NCBI GenBank assembly: GCA_024734495.1
Contig: JALMQS010000677.1
Coordinates: forward strand, 62,001 to 126,000
Origin: Forficula auricularia
Lineage: Eukaryota; Arthropoda; Insecta; Dermaptera; Forficulidae
DNA: 64,000 bases
Direction of reading: 5' to 3'
This document shows, one piece after another, positions 54,557 through 64,000 of the stretch. A program made the position numbers and the translations under genes. The notes beneath the pieces are model-generated. The model made no database searches, was not told the DNA's origin, and saw nothing but the letters and a program-made list of their open reading frames with translations. How positions within the stretch are numbered: position 1 is the first letter of the stretch; every line of letters starts with the position of its first letter.

Positions 54557-55477
54557 ACTGACTTCAAAAAAATTAAATGCAACAAATAAAATAATAAGAA
54601 CTCAAAAATCAAATAAAATGCACTAAAAGGTATAAAATAATTATCTTATTTAGTTACAACTAAACCATGAAATTGTTACATGAAATTACTTTTTGAAGTC
54701 GGTGCCAAACATATACATTTTATGAATCATACTCGACGGATCTTACTAGTAGGTGGCGGGTAATGACGACAACATCGCGTAAGCTCGCTTATATAGTTTG
54801 TTTGGCACCGACTTCAAAAAGTAATTTCATGTAACAATTTCATCGTTTAGTTGTAACTAAATAAGATCATTATTTTATACCTTTTGGTGCATTTTATTTG
54901 ATTTTGAGTTCTTATTACTTTATTTGATGGATTTAATTTTTTTGAAATCGGTCTTTTTTTCTAAAATTTTTTTTTAGTGATGTTATTAATAGTGACTTAA
55001 TATAATACATTGCATGCATCTTGTAAGAGAAAGCGTCGAGCGAATGAATCAGAAATTGATAATAAAATTCAATTCATTAATAGAGAAGCTATCTCGAAAC
55101 GTTAGTGGGTTTTAAATGAACGTTTCAAGATTGGTTTTTTTTTATAAAAGATTTTTTTATTATAATTTCGATTAATTGCTCATAAGAATTGAAGATTCTC
55201 GTTATTTTGTCATTGGTCATATCATTCCCTTTCCAATAAAAAAACAATCAGTGAAATCGGGCCATAAACAAAGAAGTTATGCGTGAACATACATAACAAA
55301 AAAGGTCCAATACCGATGAAAAAAAAACGGGAGCAATCGGGTACGAGACTGAACCCAATGCAAAAAAAATCATCCAAATCGGTCCACATGGTAAAGAGAA
55401 ATATGTGAATAAACACAAATAAAAACAGACATTCCGTTGAATTGAAAACATCCTCCTTTTTTTCAAAGTCGGTTAAA
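54557..55477 (+). repeat. Repeat L copy 4
   Basis: ACTGACTTCAAAAAAATTAA start and TTTCAAAGTCGGTTAAAAAA end, with the head palindrome at 54557-54960 and an interrupted tail like copy 3. Confidence 0.7.
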
Positions 55478-55679
55478 AAATCAATAAATAACATATAAAT
55501 TGCAAATTTCAAGTTTTTATCTTTTTTACCTTACTAGTTACAATGTTATGACATACTGATAGACAACCATCAGCAGTAATAGCGTCATGTTTGACTTTTA
55601 AACGAAATCGAATACAAATTCCGGATAAAATAATTAATAGGAATGTTATAATTATTTAATCTTTTAAAAGGCGATATTT

Positions 55680-55790
55680 TGGAGGATCCTTTAACCTTCT
55701 TTAGGGTTTAAAAGATTTCATGTTGAACCATAAAGAAGGAGGGAAGGCCCTTCGAGACGTCGCTTTTTAAAAGACTCCAATAAATTATTT
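55680..55790. repeat. Inverted pair of degenerate hammerhead-like units
   Basis: Minus unit near 55683-55725 and plus unit near 55728-55775 (CATAAAGAAGGAGGGAAGGC...). Neither core is intact. Confidence 0.35.
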
Positions 55791-56202
55791 TAATCGGATT
55801 TTTTTCATAATCTTTGGCAAGGTCGTCCACAGAAAAATTTTCATGGGGGGGGGGGGAGGGGTGGAAAGTTTAAAGACAAATAATAACATTATTAAATTTT
55901 TATTTAAATATTTAATTTGTTGTCGAGTACACTAATACAGTAGAGCTTAAATACACACGCTATATTAAACATAGTTTAGTGAATTTTTGTGAAACCTACC
56001 TAGTATATTATATTTTAAATTTTAAAATGTTTCAAAATTTTCTTTACTTTATAGTTTAGTGAGCTCAGGCTGGAAGTGAGGGTTGTTATAGAATTTTTAT
56101 CCGATCCCAGGGAGGGGGGGGCATGTGCCCCTTCTTGTCCCCCTCTGAGGATGCCCATGATCCTTGGGCTGTCTCCGTCAATTTTCCAATTTTAAATAGA
56201 TT

Positions 56203-57880
56203 CTTCTTCTTTAAGTGCCATATCAGGTCTCCCTGACGTTGGCGATCACTCTGGTGAAGACATCCCTGTTTTCTGCCACGCGGAACAGTTCTCCCACGCT
56301 TCGCATGCCGGTCCATTCCATAATATTTCTTAACCAGGATTGTTGTTTTCTCCCGGGTCCACGACGACCCTCAATTTTTCCTTTGAGAATCAATTGAAGC
56401 AGTCGATATTTACTACCTCTTAAGATGTGACCAAGGTAAGAGATTTTCCGGCACTTGGCAGTGTTGAGGAGTTCCCGCTGGGTGTTTGACCTTTTCAAGA
56501 CATCACTGTTGGTAACTCTCTCCACCCAGGGGATTTGGACCATTCTTCTAAAGATCCATATATTTATATGTCATTAGAGGTTTTTCGTGTTTCTCCGCGT
56601 GGGTTTGAGAGTTTTGCTCGACGTTTCGGCGACATTTGGCGCCCAAGAGAGGGGGTGTGTGATCTACGTGGACCTTAACCTGTAGTCCGGGTCGTCTTGA
56701 GGGTGTTGGCGAGCGAATCTCGAGCCAGTCGGAAGGCAGATTGTGGATTATTTAGGAAGGTAGTTTTGTGGCCGGGGTGTATTACTTAGATATATGGCGG
56801 CTGACGTCCCGGCTGTTGCTGTTTTGAGAATGTTGGGCACTATCGATGCGTTCACTGGAATCACATTTGGCTACAGTGACAGTGAATGTATCGATGAATG
56901 TTTTCAAGCACTATCGATACGTTCATCAGGGACCACATTTGGCTACAGTGACAGTGAACGTATCGATAGTGCCCAACATTCTCAAAACAGCAACAGCCGA
57001 GACGCCAGCCACCATAATGTAAGTAATACACCTTCAACCACAAAACGCCCAAAACTTCCTAAATATCCAAATCTACCCAACCTTCCGACTGAAGAAATTC
57101 ACTCGGAAGACACCCTCCAAAACGAACCTTGGACTACAAGGTTAAGACCACGTAGACCACACACCTCCTCTCTTGAAAATGGCTCCAAAAGGAGAGCCGA
57201 ATCGTCGAGTAAAACTCTCAAATCCACGCGGAGAAACACGAAAAATCCTTGCGTTATCGCCAGATTTGTCACAATATATATATATATATATTTCTATATA
57301 ATTTCATGTCAGAAAAGTGGCTTGGAACTGTTCGTTTCAACAGTGCATAGCACATGATCCGTGTGGCCAATGCTCGAACTTGACTGGCGTACTCTGTGCG
57401 CTTAGAGAAATGTATTTGTATATTAATGAATATATGAATACGATTTGCTAAAGCCCGGACGTCAGCTAGTATATTATATAACAAGAAATTAATTTTAAAA
57501 TAATGATATTGATAATTAAGATTATTAAGTATGTGTTATCTTGACATTTATTACATCTCAAAGGCCTCTAGGCGATTCATTGTGGTAACTTTGAGGGTCC
57601 ATACTTCACCATAAAGAGAATGGGCCAAACATAGCATTTGACCATTCTCTGTCCTAATTTAAGGTTGAGGTTGACTTCGCAGAAGAAGGATCTCATTTTA
57701 TTGAAGGTAAAACGCGCAGACTCAATTCTAGACCTGATTTCGTTATCCGGATTTAGATGATCATTTATGATACAACCGAAATACTTAAAGGATTTAACTC
57801 GTTCAACTTGTCTTCCATCGAGGTGGAGGGAGGCGTTTCCGTATGGCTGGCGGCTAAAGACCATACATTTTGTTTTTGGT
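56203..57880 (-). pseudogene. RTE-like LINE reverse transcriptase C-terminus split by a foldback insertion
   Basis: Minus-strand part 1 (57553-57880): NASLHLDGRQVERVKSFKYF, GCIINDHLNPDNEIRSRIES, LNLKLGQRMVKCYVWPIL, then a frameshift to LYGEVWTLKVTTMNRLEAFE and M. Part 2 (56223-56570): WIFRRMVQIPWVERVTNSDV, ELLNTAKCRKISYLGHILRG, LLQLILKGKIEGRRGPGRKQ, WTGMRSVGELFRVAENRDVF, ending in a stop and an AAGAAGAAG-type tail. EAFEM followed by W.FRRM is contiguous in this protein family, so the ~980 bp between them is a later insertion. The catalytic core is absent. Confidence 0.8.
56571..57552. mobile_element. Foldback element inside the LINE, plus a right-hand segment
   Basis: 56600-56905 and about 56940-57245 are long imperfect inverted arms (TATCGATAGTGCCCAACATT against AATGTTGGGCACTATCGATG; CGTGTTTCTCCGCGTGG against CCACGCGGAGAAACACG). 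A further ~300 bp (57250-57552) shares ATGCTCGAACTTG... words with 63795-63835. No clear target duplication. The 187-codon frame 56794-57357 is arm translation. Confidence 0.7.
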
Positions 57881-57885
57881 AAATA

Positions 57886-58691
57886 AATAGATTAAGAAAT
57901 AAAAATGAGTTAAATTCAATATTAGCTCTGACTAGCAGGCGGCTTGCTGAATAATCGAGAATAGCAACGATCTTTAATGATGAAAAATGTATTTTTTAAG
58001 GTAAAGTTTAAGAAGCGGAAAATAAAATGAAAAGATTTGATTACTTCTTCTCGAAAGCAAAGCGTAGAAAGTGATTTCATACTCGAATCGTCAGAGAAAG
58101 TTATTAGAATTAAAGCGAGAGCTTAAAGATTTAGATGATGATTAAAGTCAAATGAGAGAACGTTCTCCAGTACGTTTGTACTCAAATGAAACTTATAATC
58201 TTATAAAGGGAGAGTTTCCGATTACGACATGAATATATGGCGATTAATTCTCTTAATACAAAACGGACATTTCAGTCAGAGATGAGGAGAATTAAATCCT
58301 TAAAATTTAATAATCTAAAATTCATGAAATAATATTAGAGAAGAAATTAAAATCTTTTTCAAAACTTTGGCCATTTTTCAATTCTTAATGTGCATATTCT
58401 TCTTGACAACTTTCCTTTTGTACTTAACCTCCTAAGACCAATAATACCTTCTTAATTTAAACCTTACTTTCACCTTGCCCTTGAAGACTTGAAATTTAAC
58501 CTTGAAAATAAAGAAATTGATATTTTTTATCTTACCATTAATGATTGTCAAATTGCATAAATGTCCGTTAAAATGTCATAAGCAATTGGTATCTTAAGAT
58601 AATTCATCGTTACTTATTTTTACTTTCACATTTATATTCTATAGAATATATAAATGTGAAATATTGCAATCGCCTCGCTGGTTCCTGACTA
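57886..58691. other. Unassigned AT-rich sequence
   Basis: Contains the hairpin CACATTTATATTC/GAATATATAAATGTG near 58628-58660, which resembles the hairpin starts of repeats A and B and may begin another family of that group. Confidence 0.4.
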
Positions 58692-60010
58692 CACAGGTCT
58701 GCGACCAAAAAAATGCATAGGATTTTTTTACATTTTCTTACAGATTTTGACCTCCCAAAAACAGAAAAAATATTCAAATTATTATATCACATAAGTTTTT
58801 ATGTATATTGCAGTATCTATGTTCATTGGTAATAATGGCGCCTATTCATTGACTCATCTAAGACTAGCCTTAAAGCAGTATTATTGCACAATGGAAATAA
58901 ATTTGCCTCGATTCCGATTGGACATTCTGTGCATATGAAAGAAGATTATAACGATTTGGCCATTATCCTGGAAAAAATCAAGTATCAAGACCATCAATGG
59001 ATGATTTGTGGGGACTTCAAAATACTGACAATGCTTTTGGGTCAGCAGGCAGGCTATACCAAATACCCATGCTTCTTATGCTTGTGGGATAGTAGAGCCA
59101 GAGAACAGCACTGGAAAAAAAGTGATTGGCCATCCCGAGAAACTTTAAAACCTGGAGAGAAAAATGTTATAAACACTACCTTGGTACCACCACAAAAGGT
59201 TTTGTTGCCCCCTCTCCATATCAAATTGGGGTTGATGAAACAATTTGTAAAATCGCTGCAAAAGGATGGAGACTGTTTCAAATATATATGTACAAAATTC
59301 CCGAAGCTGTCAGAAGCAAAGTTGAAAGAGGGAGTTTTCACCGGCCCCGACATAAGAAAACTTTTAACGGACCCTTCATTTGTGGAAACTATGAATGAGA
59401 AGGAAAAAGAAGCTTGGGTATCGTTCAAGGACGTAGTGCGAAAGTTTTTGGGAAATACTAAGGATCCTAACTATAAAACCATTGTGCAACGGATGCTAGC
59501 AGCATACGAAGCTCAAGGCTGCAAGATGAGCTTGAAGGTCCATTTTTTACACTCTCACATAGACTATTTTCCTGAAAACCTGGGAGCTTACAGTGAAGAG
59601 CAGGGGGAGCGATTTCACCAGGATGTCCGTGATATCGAGAGAAGGTACCAAGGGCGATGGGATGTCACTATGCTTGCTGACTACTGTTGGCTGCTTAAGC
59701 GAGAAACTGAAGATGGAAATCGGAAAAGGACTCGTCAAAGTATCAAGAAAAAGAAGAAGAGGTTTCATAAAGAACATGAATAAGTATATGTATCAAAATA
59801 ATGTTTCGTTTGCTTTAAAAAAAATATTTATTGTTTGAAAATTTTGAATAAAGGAGTGCTTTAACCAATTTTTTGTGTTTGAATTTGCAAAAAATCCTTA
59901 TGTGATAGAAAAAAATAGCCATCACTTTTGAAATCAGCGCACTTTAAAACATATAATTCAGTAAAAATATCTCATGCAGCTGACAAAAAATTTTTTTTCG
60001 CAGACCTGTG
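58692..60010. mobile_element. TIR element with CACAG ends and an intact C-terminal ORF
   Basis: CACAGGTCTGCGA at 58692-58704 is inverted at 59998-60010. CTA precedes (58689-58691) and follows (60011-60013), an apparent 3-bp target duplication. CAC-starting ends with 2-4 bp duplications recall the CACTA/CMC group, an inference from ends alone. 1319 bp, shorter than an autonomous element, so probably internally deleted. Confidence 0.65.
58836..59783 (+). CDS. Transposon-associated protein, C-terminal ~315 codons, intact frame
   Basis: The frame is open from TGG at 58836 (WRLFIDSSKTSLKAVLLHNG) through the Met at 58884 to TAA at 59783. Upstream is a stop, and the usual N-terminal part of this widespread arthropod family is missing. 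Seen: HSVHMKEDY; GDFKILTMLLGQQAGYTKYP; PCFLCLWDSRAREQHW with a CxxC pair; LLPPLHIKLGLMKQFVKSL; ending in KVHFLHSHIDYFPENLGAYS, EEQGERFHQDVRDIERRYQG and a basic C-terminus rich in Lys/Arg, perhaps a nuclear signal. I know this sequence type as a repeated uncharacterised protein in many invertebrate genomes; its activity is not established to my knowledge. It lies inside inverted termini, which argues for a transposon gene. No stops or frameshifts, so young or constrained. Confidence 0.75.
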   Translation, partial: WRLFIDSSKTSLKAVLLHNGNKFASIPIGHSVHMKEDYNDLAIILEKIKYQDHQWMICGDFKILTMLLGQQAGYTKYPCFLCLWDSRAREQHWKKSDWPSRETLKPGEKNVINTTLVPPQKVLLPPLHIKLGLMKQFVKSLQKDGDCFKYICTKFPKLSEAKLKEGVFTGPDIRKLLTDPSFVETMNEKEKEAWVSFKDVVRKFLGNTKDPNYKTIVQRMLAAYEAQGCKMSLKVHFLHSHIDYFPENLGAYSEEQGERFHQDVRDIERRYQGRWDVTMLADYCWLLKRETEDGNRKRTRQSIKKKKKRFHKEHE

Positions 60011-61890
60011 CTATTTAAGAGCTTGTATCTGAGAGATGAAAAAAAGGTAATTTCATTTTGTAACTTCTAGGTGGAAGGTATCGATGCCCTTAATATTTGG
60101 AAATCGGATTTAGGACATAAAACTGGATATTGTGGTCCCCAGAGGCCAAAAATCCATTGGTCAGTGCGTATTTACGTATGTATGTACTCCCTGCGTTTTG
60201 CAACTATAAGTCTCAGAGCTACGAAATTCGAAACTTAAGCTCGATATAGGCTAGAAGGAGTACAACAAGCTGGGTGTCCAAAACAAAATGACACTCAGGG
60301 CGATGCTAGGTTCCCTTTTAAACTTCTTGAGCTATATGAGGCGGACTTTCCGGACGGGGGCCGGCCTTAGTTAATAAGAATAATAATATTAAATCTAATG
60401 TGCAGTTCTGGGCTGGCCTTCCCCGACAAATGACCTTTCTGCGGTGGCCAGCTCATTTTGAACGAGTTTTATTTATATTTTTTTAGCATTTAATGTTATT
60501 TTTTTCTTTTGCATTGCACAGTTGTGGGGCACTGTTGGTTCTCCCAACACTTTGGCCGCTGTTCTGGAGATATCTGATCTACCGGGGCCCATATATGCAT
60601 TATTCTAATTATTAGACACAACATCTGGCGTTTTATTTGGACGGCTGTGAGGTGTTTCATGATTATTTATAAAAAATCTGTTTTCTTTTCTGTAAAGGGG
60701 TGCCCCCCTCTGCGTGGCGCATTAAATCAGTCATTGAAATCGGAAAACCGGAAGTGAACATTTACATAAAAGATTTTTTTGTTATTTGTTGATTTTTTAA
60801 TTGGTGTTTTTATCAATTGTCATGAGGTATTAATCGTGTATAAATTTTAATCCGATTGAAATAATGCAAGGGGGTTTAAATTAGAAGTGTCGCAATGATT
60901 TCAAATAAGTGAGAATGTGAAAGTCACACCAGTTGATTGGTAATTAGTATCCTAAATACGTAAGAATTTCTAAATCTTGTAACTTTTTTTATGAAATGAT
61001 GATAATTAAGTTAGATCTTGAAATCCAACATTGCTCTAATTGATTATTCCACGCAGAGTAATATTGGAGAGTGTTCTCTTCCCGACTTCATGCATGGAAT
61101 AATAATATAGCCATGTTGTATTTCAACACCATTAATATTGATTTACCTCTCATCTTTTCATCAACATTAAATAGGATTTACCATCATTAGAACTAAGTAG
61201 TAAATAAAGGCGGAATCCATAGAATACGTACTCTCTCTCCCTCATCATCAGAGCATAGATTTTCAAGTGGAATTTCCTTGTCAAAACAGACTTGGTTTAT
61301 TGTAAAACATTTTTTAAATTATAATTTGTTCGAGTTGATGGGCTTTCACATTAAACAAATGAATAAAATAAATAATTTGAGTTAAAACATTTTGTTTTTA
61401 AGTCTCGATATATTTAGGGTGATTAGCACATCATCAGGAGTTTTAAAAAGACTAAAGATAAAGTTTAATATATTTATAACGTTTAGGGAAAGCGGTGTTG
61501 GTTTATAGTGAAACATATTAAACACAGGAATTATTTGGCGGATTATAGTGGTGTTTCACAAAGTGCTCTATAATCCTCAAAATAATTCCTGTGTTTAATT
61601 TATTGAATTTATGGAAGTGAGGTTGGTTTGAGAGAGAGAGAGGGGGGGGGGGGGTATTGAATGAATTTTTTCGAGATAATTAGCGTAGGGTATTTTCATA
61701 TTATTTCACCCAAAATCAATCACTTTACTACTTGAGAACGGTCACAGAATTTGCCGACCAAAACGTAGTAGTTATATTATATTATTTGTTGGTGTGTTTG
61801 TTAAAATTGATTGAATGGGATTTAAAAATGTAACATTCAAAATTTGGCTAAATTTCGTAAATTTCCTTTAAAGAAATTAAATAGTTATTG
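60011..61890. other. Long unassigned stretch with a hairpin and G-run
   Basis: 60014-60380 may continue the repeat interrupted by the 58692 element. TTAAACACAGGAATTATTTG near 61508 is inverted at about 61575-61600. A degenerate CTGATGATG unit lies on the minus strand near 61430. G run at 61640-61653. No gene recognised. Confidence 0.4.
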
Positions 61891-62630
61891 TTTTTACTTT
61901 ACCATACAGGGAATGGTCAAGTATTGTAACCGTGCATGAAAAAAGCGGTTTTTTTCCTTCTTTTTTTCAAAATATCTCAAAAACGGCTTAAACTATTTCG
62001 ATTAAAAAAATTGAGCGAAACCATGGCATTTCGCTCTAGAAAAAAGCTCTAATAAGTAAACATCGAAAAAATTATATTTTTTGAGATAATAATTGTTTTG
62101 TCAAAATGTCTGTTAGTCTGTCTGGTTGTTAGTTAGTCTGTGCGTTACCAAATTTTTGTGGACGAGCTAGCTCAAAAACTAGTCTAAATATCGAAACCAA
62201 ATTTCACACGTAGTTTTGGTCCATTGAGATTAAGAGCTGATTAGATTTTGGTGCATATCGACCCAAAATTAAGGGGGGATGGAGGGGGGTTAAAAATTAA
62301 AAATCTAGGCCGTTTGAGCAAACTCAACCAAATTTTGTATACATAATCAGTGGACCCGCAGAAGTCTAAAAATGCAAAATCTAACCCGCCAAAATGGGGG
62401 GTGGGGGGTGGAGGGTCAAAAAATGAAAATCTTGGCCATTTACCAAACTCAACCAAATTTTGTATACATAATAAGTGTGCCCCTATGAGTTTAAAAATGC
62501 AAAAAACTAACCCCCCCTTCCCCTACATGATTATAAATAATTTTATTTAATATTAATGTAAGTGAAGGGCCAGGTTGTATAGTAAAGTCAAGTGGATGGC
62601 CACATCAGAACACGTCAGCTGATTTTTTTT
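61891..62630 (+). repeat. Repeat B copy 3, near full length
   Basis: Cleanest copy: hairpin ACTTTACCATACAGGGAATG, body with ATGGCATTTCGCTCTAGAAA, two minisatellite units (62270-62515), and end ATCAGAACACGTCAGCTG. About 735 bp. Confidence 0.8.
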
Positions 62631-62987
62631 TACATATATACGACGTTGCATTAAAATAGTCTATTGGACATTTTATTTTTATTTATTTATTACGTTAAAT
62701 TAATTAATATGTAAGGGGGGCGCAAACGTAGAAAATATGAATACTTGGATACCCGGTGTTTGTGAGCTGTATCGTTCAGTATGATATTAATTAAAGAGAG
62801 TAATTAATACTCGATATTTAACTAAAAATATAAAAAATGCAATATTTAGAAAATAATGACCGTCAAAATGAAATATGGTTAATGTAACTTTTAATGGCTT
62901 GGTGCGTCATGAACACGTTTATTTCTAATGAAGGATGAATAAAAATCATTTGTTTCCAACATTTTTTTATTTAATTAAGTGAATGAT

Positions 62988-63036
62988 CCAAATATTTCGA
63001 GGACCTACGGCTCCTCTTCCTCAGTGGATACTGTGA
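62988..63036 (-). ncRNA. Hammerhead-like motif with ATAT stem III
   Basis: Minus strand: ATCCA, C, TGAGGA core as CTGAGGA, extra A, stem II GAGGA...TCCTC (with GCCGTAGG between), GAA, ATAT, T, TGGAT. TGGAT pairs with ATCCA, giving five stem I pairs. Confidence 0.5.
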
Positions 63037-63059
63037 AGTCAGATCTCAACAAAAACATT

Positions 63060-63262
63060 CTGTGAAAAAACAGGCCAATTTTGAAAAATTTGTGAAATCT
63101 AGTGTGTAGCCAAGTTAAATTCGCCAAGAATAATTAAGTTGAGAAAATAGTAGATCTCTCAACTTATTCTCTCAACTATTATTGGCGAATAAATTCAACT
63201 TGGCTACACATTAGATTTCACTACTTTTTCAAAATTGGCCTGTTTTTTCACAGAATGTTTTG
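63060..63262. repeat. ~200-bp palindrome
   Basis: CATTCTGTGAAAAAACAGGC at about 63057 is inverted at 63238-63257; arms meet at TAGTAGATCTCTC near 63155. Confidence 0.75.
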
Positions 63263-63900
63263 GTTGAGATTTCTCTTCTTTTTGAGAGCTAGGAGGAAGC
63301 TCGTTGGTCCAAAGGGCTAGAATTTTTATTTTTGATCCTTCCTCCATTTTAAGCGGTTAGTTTTTGCATTTCTAGCCTTTGGGGGGCCCACAGAATATGT
63401 ATACACAATTTGGTTGAGTTTGATCCACTGGGCTAGAATTTTCATTTTTGAACTTCCACCCATTTTGAAGGGGTTGAAAGATAGAAAGTTTGGATTTTTC
63501 AAATTTTTCCTTTGTTTGTGTCCCAAACTCTACTAGCAAGCGAAATTTCATGATGCTGGGGTGATTGGAAGTACCCTATAGGTTTTGATGACCTGTCAGT
63601 GTCAGCTATTTTCTCAGGTCCATATTTCAGAATCTATTTAATCTATATTATTTAAATTTGGTACTCTCTCCAAGATGGATTACATAATTACATGTGTATA
63701 ATTTCAGCTCTGTAGTTTGTGGGTTCCGAGCTGCAGGGGGGTCGAAATTGTCTCGAAATAGTTCGTGTAAATAGGGTGCAGCGTGTACGACCAAGCTAAT
63801 GCTCGAACTTGGCCTGCGCACGCTTTGATAAGTTTAGTGAGTGCAAAAAATTTAATGCCTTTTTTGGACCCATTAAACTCGTGATTATCTGACTTCACAG

Positions 63901-63945
63901 TATCCACTGAGGAAGAGGAGTAGGTCCTCGAAATATTTGTATTCT
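63901..63945 (+). ncRNA. Hammerhead-like motif with ATAT stem III
   Basis: CTGAGGA (63907-63913), extra A, GAGGA/TCCTC (63915-63919 with 63925-63929), GAA, ATAT (63933-63936), T. Stem I partner changed to TGTAT, reducing pairing compared with the inverted copy. Confidence 0.45.
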
Positions 63946-64000
63946 TTACTTAATTAAATAAAAATTACTGGAAACAAACAAATGATTTTTTTTATGCAAC

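Larger units (their letters stand above)
62938..63998. mobile_element. Element with ~110-bp inverted ends, each a hammerhead-like unit
   Basis: 62938-63048 and 63886-63998 are inverted copies. Inside: a ~200-bp palindrome (63060-63262), two minisatellite units (63300-63480) and segment 63780-63840 shared with 57350-57410. Confidence 0.7.

Noticed and set aside
56794..57357. 187-codon + frame
   Set aside because: It is the translation of two inverted foldback arms and of a TA-repeat tail; the repeated TFGYSDSE segment is the arm symmetry, not a protein repeat.

Overview
The window reads as AT-rich, gene-poor eukaryotic nuclear DNA, most likely from an arthropod. I cannot name the species. Reasons for the call: a Tc1-type DD34E transposase with a 59-bp GT-AG intron, several LINE types with arthropod-style C-termini, tRNA-derived SINEs with poly-A tails and target duplications, Helitron termini, long foldback elements, and one GC-rich first exon encoding a signal peptide with a consensus splice donor. 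There are no bacterial operons, Shine-Dalgarno sites or CRISPR arrays.

Layout. 1-8 kb: a tandem-unit repeat, a complete non-autonomous Helitron (2191-2991), a MITE with perfect 49-bp TIRs enclosing an unexplained 125-codon open frame (3254-3655), an hAT-type MITE, and a Tc1 element split by another repeat (about 5230-7352). 8-20 kb: foldback elements, a repeat group ending in AAGTCGGTT, a LINE fragment and repeats carrying minisatellites. 20-31 kb: a near-perfect palindrome, a LINE C-terminus, a TIR-bounded 109-bp tandem array, a full SINE, and a datable nest of SINE and hAT insertions (27345-28640). 31-38 kb: palindromes, SINEs, and a long-TIR DNA transposon with a DUF4817-like remnant. 39.2-39.72 kb: the only plausible host gene piece, a GC-rich promoter/5' UTR plus a secreted-protein exon on the + strand; no later exon was recognised. 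40-57 kb: more nested repeats, two Helitrons, a mariner-like C-terminal scrap, and LINE pseudogenes. 58.7-60.0 kb: a TIR-bounded element (CACAG termini, apparent 3-bp TSD) carrying the longest intact reading frame in the window. 60-64 kb: repeats, ending in an inverted-terminus element.

The most interesting pattern is a small RNA-like motif recurring at more than ten sites in different repeats: CTGANGA, one extra base, a variable stem-loop, GAA, a short palindrome (ACGT, ATAT, ATATAT or ACTATAGT), C or T, and then a segment that can pair with the sequence just before CTGANGA. This is the layout of a small hammerhead ribozyme with a dimerising stem III. The stems change sequence between copies while keeping their pairing. 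The consistent extra base before stem II is a deviation that must be tested. A second theme is modularity: a roughly 115-bp minisatellite unit, terminal hairpins and Helitron halves are shared among otherwise different families.
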